From Sulfurovum sp. (lineage in GTDB: Bacteria > Campylobacterota > Campylobacteria > Campylobacterales > Sulfurovaceae): 12,698 bases of DNA. Below are positions 7,251 to 12,698 of the stretch, in pieces (the stretch's first letter is position 1; each line of letters starts with the position of its first letter). The position numbers and the translations under genes are program-made. The notes below the pieces were generated by a model. It was given only the letters and a program-made list of their open reading frames with translations, was not told the DNA's origin and did no database searches. The stretch is taken from positions 1 to 12,698 of the forward strand of contig DQSX01000070.1 in NCBI GenBank assembly GCA_015663065.1. The letters are read 5' to 3'.

Positions 7251-8102
7251 ATGCAAACTATTTTCAACACTATCAAAGAGATCGCTATCAAAATTGACTT
7301 TGCCATCAAAACTGAAGACTTGGGATATTCTGACTCTTCAAACTCTTCAGGTGAAGAGCAGCTCAAACTGGATGTAAAGAGTGACTACATCATTGAAGAA
7401 GCATTTAAAGATGTCTCATTGGTCAAAGACCTTATATCTGAAGAGAAAGAAGGTGTCCTCTCTTTGCACAAAGAAGGGAAATACACTATCTGTTATGATC
7501 CTCTTGACGGTTCCTCTCTCGCAGATGTCAATCTCTCCGTAGGGTCCATCTTCGGCATCTATGAAGGAGAACCTAAAGGAGAAAATCTTGTAGCTTCTGC
7601 CTATGTGGTCTATGGACCGAGAATAGAGCTGATGACAGCCCTTAAAGATGAAAGACCAAAACTCTACAGAGCACAGGAGGGTTTGTTCAATTTTATTAGA
7701 GAAGTCACTTTAAATGAAAAAGGGAAACTCAATGCACCGGGAGGCACACAGCAGCACTGGTGTGATTACCATAAAACCTTTATTGATGATCTTTTTGCTG
7801 AGGGTTACAGACTTCGCTACTCCGGAGGTATGGTTCCTGACCTGCACCAGATCCTGCTCAAAGGCGGGGGAATATTCTCTTACCCCGGCACATCCGATGT
7901 ACCAAACGGTAAACTCAGACAGCTCTTTGAAGTGATCCCTTTTGCTTTCATGTATGAGCAGGCAGGCGGTCAAGCCCTGAACAACAAAGGGCTGAGACTC
8001 ATGGAGCTTGTACCTTCCCACCCGCATGACACAAGCCCCTGCTTTTTTGGATCAAATTATGAGATAGAAGCGATGAAAGAGGCTTACGGAGTGAAGCATT
8101 AA
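7251..8102 (+). CDS. fbp: Class I fructose-1,6-bisphosphatase
   Basis: This enzyme removes the 1-phosphate of fructose 1,6-bisphosphate, the irreversible step of gluconeogenesis. The metal site is clear: acidic residues before and within YDPLDGSS (around 82-89), and an upstream LISEE glutamate pair (61-65). Further class I signatures are YSGGMVPD (190-197), the GKLRQLFEV substrate segment (about 221-229) and EQAGGQALN (237-245). Length, 283 residues, is slightly shorter than E. coli Fbp (about 332), as is usual in this lineage. In Campylobacterota that fix CO2 by the reverse TCA cycle, this step leads carbon to hexoses; that use is inferred. AAGGA at 7237-7241 supports the start. The stop overlaps the next ATG (TAATG). 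Confidence 0.95.
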   Translation: MQTIFNTIKEIAIKIDFAIKTEDLGYSDSSNSSGEEQLKLDVKSDYIIEEAFKDVSLVKDLISEEKEGVLSLHKEGKYTICYDPLDGSSLADVNLSVGSIFGIYEGEPKGENLVASAYVVYGPRIELMTALKDERPKLYRAQEGLFNFIREVTLNEKGKLNAPGGTQQHWCDYHKTFIDDLFAEGYRLRYSGGMVPDLHQILLKGGGIFSYPGTSDVPNGKLRQLFEVIPFAFMYEQAGGQALNNKGLRLMELVPSHPHDTSPCFFGSNYEIEAMKEAYGVKH

Positions 8103-8299
8103 TGTCTGAACTTGTCCTTGACGAATGGAAGATCGCATTAACACATAAAAAAGAGGCACTGGAAGCATGTCAAAAAGAACAGGGAGTAAACTCCTGTCTG
8201 AAGTGTGAAAAACTACTCAACTGTGACATACGTGACAGTTACATCAAAGCTGTCTATGAGAGCATGAGCAAAGGAAAAGGCGGAGGGTTTGAGTTTTAA
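8102..8299 (+). CDS. Small Cys-containing protein (65 residues), conserved hypothetical
   Basis: The start shares one base with the fbp stop (TAATG), so translation is probably coupled. Four Cys are present: C23, then a CxxC pair C32/C35, then C41, a spacing that could bind a metal or Fe-S centre. The tail is GKGGGFEF. I know no function. A similarly placed small gene between fbp and metS is recalled in C. jejuni, which supports it being real. Here metS does not follow; the next gene is convergent. Confidence 0.65.
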   Translation: MSELVLDEWKIALTHKKEALEACQKEQGVNSCLKCEKLLNCDIRDSYIKAVYESMSKGKGGGFEF

Positions 8300-8350
8300 C
8301 CTAGAATCAACGATAACGCTATACAAAATATAATTACAGAGATAGATGCC

Positions 8351-8368
8351 TAAGTCTAAAAAGACTTA
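8351..8368. repeat. Short stem-loop over the pqiC stop codon
   Basis: A perfect 7-bp inverted repeat (TAAGTCT / AGACTTA) with an AAAA loop lies between two convergent genes and contains the pqiC stop. No T-tract follows on either strand, so it is not a classic intrinsic terminator. The 8300-8355 gap holds nothing else recognisable. Confidence 0.35.
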
Positions 8369-8925
8369 AGCCCGTTTGCAATGGACTCTTCGAGTTGTCT
8401 GAATGCTGCATCCATCGAAGCTACAATACTGGCTGCATCTCCTGATTTCGTGGCTACAGAAGTATTAAATAGACTAGATCTGCTTCTTCCAGTAGAAAGA
8501 CTTTTCACTTCCCAGTTGGCATCCAGATAGACCCTGTCACCGTATGCTATGAAACGTGTGATCTGTACTTTAACCCTTCTGCTGGGAAGAGTGTCTGTAT
8601 GCCACGGGTAAGCGTAGACTCTTGGCTGTCTGAACTTTTTTTGAAGAAAAGAGATGAGTCTGTGTGTTAAACCTTCATCAAGGTCTTCACCCCACTCTGA
8701 ACCAGTTATAAAATCGATCTGACTGGGAGATTTGGCAATGGCAATCTGACGCTTATACAAATACGCTGGTATGGTGACCTTCTCAACACCAATCACTCTG
8801 TTCTTATGTGCATAGACAGTGCTTGGTTGTGATGCTACGGAAAGCACATAATAGTTTGAACTTCCCACACAGCCATTAAGCAGGAACAATGCCGCGAGGG
8901 TCAAAAATATGTTGATTTTTTTCAT
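8356..8925 (-). CDS. pqiC: PqiC-like lipoprotein (ABC transport auxiliary, DUF330)
   Basis: Residues 1-19 are a lipoprotein signal with lipobox LNGC (C19). The mature domain starts with NYYVL, the usual beta strand of PqiC/YmbA, followed by a VIGVEKVTIPAYLYKRQIA stretch typical of the family, a WGEDLDEGL segment (about 78-86), and a later strand with VQITRF. PqiC is an outer-membrane lipoprotein that forms a ring docking the PqiB needle, so it completes a lipid path across the periplasm. It is the last gene of the four-gene pqi operon, 2 bases after pqiB, with GGAG (8933-8936) as ribosome binding site. Confidence 0.88.
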   Translation of the reverse strand: MKKINIFLTLAALFLLNGCVGSSNYYVLSVASQPSTVYAHKNRVIGVEKVTIPAYLYKRQIAIAKSPSQIDFITGSEWGEDLDEGLTHRLISFLQKKFRQPRVYAYPWHTDTLPSRRVKVQITRFIAYGDRVYLDANWEVKSLSTGRSRSSLFNTSVATKSGDAASIVASMDAAFRQLEESIANGLKSF

Positions 8926-8927
8926 TC

Positions 8928-10568
8928 TTAATCTCCGAATATTAGTGAATTTGGTTTACGGTTGAGCATTCTTAGGAATACTTCCATCTCTTTGGATGTT
9001 TTGGTCAGGATCTCCAATGTGTAAGTAAGTTGTTCGTTCATCATAGAACCCTTACCGTAACCATCAATGACCTTTCGCGTACTTTTAAGTGTACGTGTGA
9101 GCTCTTTGATCGTTTTATTGACTTCATCAGGCATGGTTTTAAATGTTTTTTTACGTGTCATCTCATTAAGATCCGCGGCAGACTTCTTCAACTCTTTCAG
9201 AAGCTCATTTGCATTGGCAATTGGCTCAGAAGCTTCATTAATGACTTTATCGACAGAGTTTACAAGTTTCTCAAGAGGCAGTTTACTCAACTTGTCCATC
9301 ATTTTGCTCAAAGAACCCATCATACTGGCAGAACCTTCATTTGACATTGGGAGAATCTTGTGTTTACCCTTTGTTACTATAGTGACATTTTCATCTTCCT
9401 TATCGAAATAAAGATTGACATAAAGCATCCCTGAGATAATATCCAGGGTATCAAGTCTGGCACGTAAACCTTTCCTGACTGCCTGATAGAGGTTTTCTTC
9501 ACCACTTGTATTTTTATCATTTTTGTCTTCGAAAACAGAAGTATCAAGAGCAATACAAATCTCAGTAGACATTTTATGCAAGGTTTTGTTGTAGTTATGT
9601 TCGACCTTGCTTACCCATCCTATATCGTATCCGAAAAATCGCACAGGGGCAGATACCCTAAGGTTTGCACTTGCTTCCTCTGTAAAGAGTTTAAAATTTC
9701 TGATCTTTTTTGGTGTAGAACCAATGGTCTTGCTTTGGGCTTTGGTTTTACTGCTATAGATGACAAAGACCCTGTCGTTAGCGACAGAGTCGTTGGAGTC
9801 TTTCCCCGGAGAGGAGAATACAATTCCTCCCTGAAGCATGAAGTTCAGAGGAGCCACATTAACATCTATATTTCCCTTAGTGAAATCCACATTGAACGTA
9901 CTTTTTATCCAAAATTTTGAATCATCATGGACTAAGTGGGCATACTGTTTATCAATATATATAATGGTCTCAAGACTTTTGTTGTTCAGCCCCAGATAGA
10001 GATACTCCACCTGTCCTACTTTTATATTTTTGTAATAGACCGGCATACCTACAGCTATATTTTTATCATCAAAGGAGACCAGATGAAAATACTCTCCCTT
10101 CATCGTATCACGGTAGGGCTGACTTAAACCGACAAATTCATCTCTAACTTCTTTGCCACCCTCTTCAGAATATATATTGATATACGTTCCGGAGATCAAA
10201 GTATCCAAACCACTGATACCACCCAGACCAACTTCAGGTTTCACGATCCAAAATCTGGCTTTTTCAGTCAAATAAGGTATAGACCTTTTAGTATTCATAC
10301 GTATAACTACAATAACACCTTTAGCATTATCTTCTATATGAATAGCGGTTACTTTCCCTACAGGTACATTTCTAAATTTAACCACAGACTGTCCCGCAAC
10401 CAAACCTTCATTAACCGGAAATACAACCCGTATCTCCGGTCCGCGGTCTGCAAAAAACTGATAAGCAAGCCAGCCGGCAATAATGAGTGCTATAAAAGGT
10501 ACGATCCAAATAGAAGTAATAAAATTAAATTTACTTGATTGTCTAATTTCCGGTATCTGTTGTGACAT
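8928..10568 (-). CDS. pqiB: PqiB-like MCE protein, periplasm-spanning lipid transporter
   Basis: A short cytoplasmic N-terminus precedes one transmembrane helix (about 17-40). Three MCE domains follow, at about 43-135, 158-255 and 290-390; each begins with a strand pattern like VVFPVNEGLVAGQSVVKFRNVPVG, shown in part at 63-71 and 179-187. The C-terminal part (about 415-535) is helical, with coiled-coil character. In E. coli, PqiB forms stacked hexameric MCE rings and a coiled-coil needle carrying lipids between inner and outer membranes. The length (546 residues) is the same as I recall for E. coli PqiB. The ATG directly follows the stop of pqiA2 (TAAATG). The lipid carried and the direction of flow cannot be told from sequence. 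Confidence 0.93.
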   Translation of the reverse strand: MSQQIPEIRQSSKFNFITSIWIVPFIALIIAGWLAYQFFADRGPEIRVVFPVNEGLVAGQSVVKFRNVPVGKVTAIHIEDNAKGVIVVIRMNTKRSIPYLTEKARFWIVKPEVGLGGISGLDTLISGTYINIYSEEGGKEVRDEFVGLSQPYRDTMKGEYFHLVSFDDKNIAVGMPVYYKNIKVGQVEYLYLGLNNKSLETIIYIDKQYAHLVHDDSKFWIKSTFNVDFTKGNIDVNVAPLNFMLQGGIVFSSPGKDSNDSVANDRVFVIYSSKTKAQSKTIGSTPKKIRNFKLFTEEASANLRVSAPVRFFGYDIGWVSKVEHNYNKTLHKMSTEICIALDTSVFEDKNDKNTSGEENLYQAVRKGLRARLDTLDIISGMLYVNLYFDKEDENVTIVTKGKHKILPMSNEGSASMMGSLSKMMDKLSKLPLEKLVNSVDKVINEASEPIANANELLKELKKSAADLNEMTRKKTFKTMPDEVNKTIKELTRTLKSTRKVIDGYGKGSMMNEQLTYTLEILTKTSKEMEVFLRMLNRKPNSLIFGD

Positions 10569-11168
10569 TTATCTATTTTCCTTAATTAATGTTTCATCAA
10601 AGGCATGTGCTGCCAAGAGAGTAAAAAAGACTGAAATGGCAAAGGCTGTGGCTGCTGTACCTGCCAAAATCTCGACACTTGAGAGGTGTATGAGTGCCGC
10701 AAGTATCGCGACAACAAATACATCTATCATAGACCATGGTCCGATCACTTCAGTAAAGTAGTACAATTTATGTTTGTTTACTTTCTTATCTTTTCCCAAA
10801 GGGTATTTTACTGAGATTAACAAATAAAACAAAATGAGGAATTTTGAAATAGGGATCATTATGGATGCAATAAAGATAATAACTGCTACAGGGTAGGATC
10901 CCATCTCCCATAAGAGTACCACACCGCCCAAAATAGTACTGCCTTCCCGACTCCCGAATGCAGAGGTTACAAGCATTGGGTAAAGGTTTGCAGGAATATA
11001 CGCGATCAATGCCGTTATGAGGTAAGCCCAGCTTTTTTCTGTTGAGAATTTTTTATGATGGTAAATGGCAGAGCCACAACGGCGGCAGCTGTTCTTTTTG
11101 CCTTTATCGATGTTCACTGCATCACAGACAGGACAGCGTATCAGTTTGTCTTCATCTATTTCTATCAT
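10569..11168 (-). CDS. PqiA-like inner-membrane protein, second half (split PqiA)
   Basis: This 199-residue protein matches one half of E. coli PqiA. A Zn-ribbon comes first (C12, C15, C28, C31), then about four transmembrane segments (about 46-68, 78-103, 104-122, 148-190), with the family motif PWSM at 144-147. PqiA is the inner-membrane partner of PqiB in lipid transport. I chose the ATG at 11168: it overlaps the stop of the upstream gene (ATGA) and puts the Zn-ribbon at the N-terminus. A longer frame up to 11366 is open, but its extra residues lie wholly in antiphase with the upstream PqiA half and resemble nothing. Together with the gene upstream it makes a two-protein PqiA. Confidence 0.87.
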   Translation of the reverse strand: MIEIDEDKLIRCPVCDAVNIDKGKKNSCRRCGSAIYHHKKFSTEKSWAYLITALIAYIPANLYPMLVTSAFGSREGSTILGGVVLLWEMGSYPVAVIIFIASIMIPISKFLILFYLLISVKYPLGKDKKVNKHKLYYFTEVIGPWSMIDVFVVAILAALIHLSSVEILAGTAATAFAISVFFTLLAAHAFDETLIKENR

Positions 11169-11809
11169 GCTGCAGCTTCTTTGGGAAAGATCTTTTTTCG
11201 CAACATCCATATTTCGGGTATACGTATACTTTTTGTAATGTAGAGATCTATTAATACAAATGCCATCAGTGCCCAAAAGGAGATACCAATATGTATCTGC
11301 CCAAAAGCAATGAGCTTGACCAGTGCAACCAGAATACTGATAAAAAAGATGTCCGCCATACTCCATGGTGTTATGCGTGAAAGAAGGATCAGTAACTCTT
11401 TAGTGAGATCTTCACCGCGCCCGGTCTTCAAGAGTGTGAAGAGTACAATATTTATTAGTAGTATCATCAGGGGGAATATAAATATAAGAAAAAGACAGAG
11501 AAAGCCTACGATGTAAAAACCATTGGCAAAGAGAGACGCTATCGTTTTGGGTATGGTAATGAACTGTTCAGATCCAAGCAAATCTATCATTACAAGAGGG
11601 AATGCATTGGCAAGTGCAAAAAAGATGAGCCCTGTAATGCTCCAGGAGAGTGCATGGTCGATAAGTTTAGAGTCATAACGGTAGAGTATTTCCCCACACT
11701 CTGCACAGCATGCCTTACTTCCATCTTCTATGGGTAACTCTTCATTGAGTGTATAACATTGTTGGCAAATAATATAATGATTGAGCGCATCTTCATTTTC
11801 AAGTTTCAT
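11165..11809 (-). CDS. PqiA-like inner-membrane protein, first half (split PqiA)
   Basis: This 214-residue protein has a Zn-ribbon (C15, C18, C35, C38), then hydrophobic segments (about 54-75, 97-127, 152-170, 176-192) and the PqiA motif TPWSM (147-151). It is the other half of a PqiA and starts the operon pqiA1-pqiA2-pqiB-pqiC. No Shine-Dalgarno is seen before its ATG: the bases directly upstream are the palindrome that carries its own -10 box, so the message may be leaderless. It ends in an ATGA overlap with the second half. Separate genes for the two halves contrast with the single 417-residue PqiA of E. coli. Confidence 0.87.
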   Translation of the reverse strand: MKLENEDALNHYIICQQCYTLNEELPIEDGSKACCAECGEILYRYDSKLIDHALSWSITGLIFFALANAFPLVMIDLLGSEQFITIPKTIASLFANGFYIVGFLCLFLIFIFPLMILLINIVLFTLLKTGRGEDLTKELLILLSRITPWSMADIFFISILVALVKLIAFGQIHIGISFWALMAFVLIDLYITKSIRIPEIWMLRKKIFPKEAAA

Positions 11810-11810
11810 G

Positions 11811-11824
11811 GCTATAATTATAGC
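11811..11824. promoter_or_regulatory. Palindromic bidirectional promoter between pqi operon and DAG-kinase gene
   Basis: A perfect 14-bp palindrome, GCTATAATTATAGC, gives TATAAT on both strands (11813-11818 plus; 11817-11822 minus). Predicted start sites are near 11825 (+) and 11810 (-). The two polymerases could not bind at once, so the genes would compete, and a single repressor could control both. The minus-strand RNA would begin at or next to the pqiA1 ATG at 11809. Inferred from position and sequence only. Confidence 0.6.
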
Positions 11825-11844
11825 TAATAAACATAAGGATCTTA

Positions 11845-12528
11845 ATGTCTATTCTTTCTATTGGGAAAACGTTACATCATGAGGGCTTACATATCACCTC
11901 CATAGAGACTTCTGCTTTGAGTGAACAGCAGGACATAGAGTCTTATAAATACATTATCATCAATGGGGGTGACGGTACGATCAGAAGAGTACTCAATCAA
12001 TTACACACCTTAACGGATATACCTACTTTTATACTCAATCCTACCGGTTCTTTTAATGTCGTTGCAAAGATACACGCTGCACCTAAAATAGAAAAAGTCT
12101 TAGACCTGCTTGCTAAAGGGGAGACGCCAAAAATGCAAAAACACCACCTTTTCAGACTCAATGAAGAGCTTTTCCTCTTTTCTGCAGGAAACATGGGTGA
12201 TCTGCAGCATATTGCTCTGTCTGAAACTTTGCGTTTTGGCTGCTTAAAACACGGCATACTCAAATACATTCTTGCTCTTCTCTTTCTCTTCCCCGTTCAC
12301 CTCATTATGACCCCTTTTATGCTCATGAGCAAAACAAGATTCTTCATTTTCACTCCTGCACGCTTCATTAAAAAACTTGGCTCTTTTTACGGTGAAGTGC
12401 CGTCCAAGATCACTATAGACCTTGACAATGATTACAATATGCTGGAACTTGACGGAGACATCGTAAATGTAAAAGGAAGACATATAGAGATCACACAAGC
12501 GGGGTCAGTGCCTGTGGTGACACAGTGA
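11845..12528 (+). CDS. Diacylglycerol/lipid kinase family protein (short)
   Basis: The nucleotide-binding signature NGGDGT (40-45) identifies the DAGK/YegS/sphingosine kinase fold, which phosphorylates lipids with ATP. Next comes LNPTGSFN (64-71) where most members have a GTGNDFA-type loop. Near the C-terminus ELDGD (201-205) matches the usual DGE motif. At 227 residues it is shorter than YegS or DgkB (about 300). The first strand with the NPxSG motif is absent: GGDGT lies at residue 41 rather than about 65. The start has a good ribosome binding site (AAGGAT, 11834-11839). Another frame just upstream could encode the missing strand (see findings). A hydrophobic stretch (139-160) may touch the membrane. 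Its partner operon pqi also handles lipids. Lipid substrate unknown. Confidence 0.8.
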   Translation: MSILSIGKTLHHEGLHITSIETSALSEQQDIESYKYIIINGGDGTIRRVLNQLHTLTDIPTFILNPTGSFNVVAKIHAAPKIEKVLDLLAKGETPKMQKHHLFRLNEELFLFSAGNMGDLQHIALSETLRFGCLKHGILKYILALLFLFPVHLIMTPFMLMSKTRFFIFTPARFIKKLGSFYGEVPSKITIDLDNDYNMLELDGDIVNVKGRHIEITQAGSVPVVTQ

Positions 12529-12613
12529 TCTGTCCGCCTTTGCCTGTAAGTTTTTTACCACTTCTAAATTCGTTGAGTATCTCATCGAAATCAAATTCGT
12601 ATTCTTCGTTCAT
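12491..12613 (-). pseudogene. 40-codon ORF resembling the N-terminus of an IS256-type transposase
   Basis: The ORF reads from ATG at 12613 with AAGGA six bases upstream. Its protein has FDFDEIL (7-13), SGKKLTGKGG (18-27) and LTPLV (36-40), which recalls the N-terminal pattern of many IS256-family transposases (F-x-x-AL...GKxLTGKDG...LTPLIKQ). It stops at TGA at 12491, inside the antisense strand of the DAG-kinase tail, with nothing transposase-like beyond. It is therefore either a remnant of an insertion element or a separate small protein that looks similar. The match is from memory of the family and is short. The 37-base overlap with the kinase gene is tail-to-tail. Confidence 0.4.
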
Positions 12614-12647
12614 TGTCAGTCCTTGATAGTATTTTATCAGACTGACA
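12614..12647 (-). promoter_or_regulatory. Hairpin covering the ribosome binding site of the 40-codon ORF
   Basis: The arms are TGTCAGTC (12614-12621) and GACTGACA (12640-12647), extended inward by TGATA (12624-12628) and TATCA (12635-12639). This makes 13 base pairs with a 2-base bulge and a 6-base loop. On the minus strand the 3' arm contains AAGGA and ends at the base before the ATG. A -10-like TAAAAT (12631-12636, minus) inside the element would start RNA within the hairpin and so escape it. No T-run follows on the plus strand, so it is a poor terminator for the kinase gene. Confidence 0.55.
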
Positions 12648-12664
12648 CGGAATTTTAAACGCTC

Positions 12665-12687
12665 TCATCCTATTTATCGCCGGATGA
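12665..12687. repeat. Small inverted repeat near the window end
   Basis: TCATCC (12665-12670) and GGATGA (12682-12687) can pair across an 11-base loop. No gene is visible in 12648-12698. The bases 12640-12666 (GACACGGAATTTTAAACGC in the middle) resemble the terminal repeats of IS256-type elements, but no partner end is in the window. Confidence 0.25.
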
Positions 12688-12698
12688 TAAAATTTTAC

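Noticed and set aside
8351..8368. Intrinsic terminator between the two convergent genes
   Set aside because: The hairpin is only 7 bp and AT-rich, and no T-tract follows on either strand; kept only as a stem-loop.
9067..9411. 114-codon open frame on the plus strand inside pqiB
   Set aside because: It is antisense to the coiled-coil part of a clear MCE protein, has no ribosome binding site seen, and its composition (Leu, Ser, Phe) is typical of a shadow frame.
11169..11366. Open extension of the second pqiA half to an upstream ATG at 11366
   Set aside because: It overlaps the first half over its whole length in another frame, and the ATGA start at 11168 places the Zn-ribbon at the N-terminus as expected.
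1..12698. CRISPR arrays, tRNA or rRNA genes
   Set aside because: No regularly spaced direct repeats, tRNA cloverleaf patterns or rRNA-like sequence were seen.

Overview
The window looks like a chromosomal segment of a Campylobacterota (epsilonproteobacterial) genome, probably from the Sulfurovum/Sulfurimonas side. The evidence is a moderately low-GC, tightly packed layout, AT-rich -10 boxes without clear -35 boxes, and gene order. From memory, the run gltX2-yggT-slt, an opposed small lipoprotein, then mobB-fbp and a small Cys protein is the order found in Campylobacter jejuni (next to metS there), and gltX2-yggT-slt also occurs in Helicobacter pylori. This was recalled, not searched.

Layout. 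1-202 (-): start of an IscU/NifU-like Fe-S scaffold, cut by the window edge. 311-1048 (+): DnaQ-like DEDDh exonuclease with a DUF3820-like tail. 1111-6121 (+): a close-packed operon of glutaminyl-tRNA synthetase with a GatB/YqeY tail, a degenerate GluRS2-like protein, a YggT membrane protein and an SLT lytic transglycosylase. 6128-6643 (-): small lipoprotein. 6737-8299 (+): mobB, fbp and a 65-residue Cys protein. 8356-11809 (-): a Pqi/MCE lipid-transport operon with pqiA split into two genes, then pqiB and pqiC. 11845-12528 (+): diacylglycerol-kinase-family protein, divergent from pqi. 12491-12698: a 40-codon ORF resembling the start of an IS256-type transposase, preceded by a hairpin that covers its ribosome binding site.

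The most interesting signal is in the tRNA-synthetase pair. In Helicobacter, GluRS2 puts Glu on tRNA(Gln) and GatCAB amidates it. Here an intact GlnRS lies directly upstream and overlaps the GluRS2 ortholog by 7 bases. That ortholog has kept an open frame of 395 codons and its fold signatures, but has lost the HIGH and KMSKS signatures, the probable glutamate-binding Arg and Tyr, and the usual Cys-bearing insertion. This reads as in-place replacement of indirect Gln-tRNA synthesis by direct charging, leaving a pseudo-synthetase that may have a new role.

The second theme is envelope lipids: PqiABC-type transport genes face a DAG-kinase-like gene across 35 bases that hold a perfect 14-bp palindrome with a -10 box on each strand. 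The pqi message from it would be nearly leaderless.
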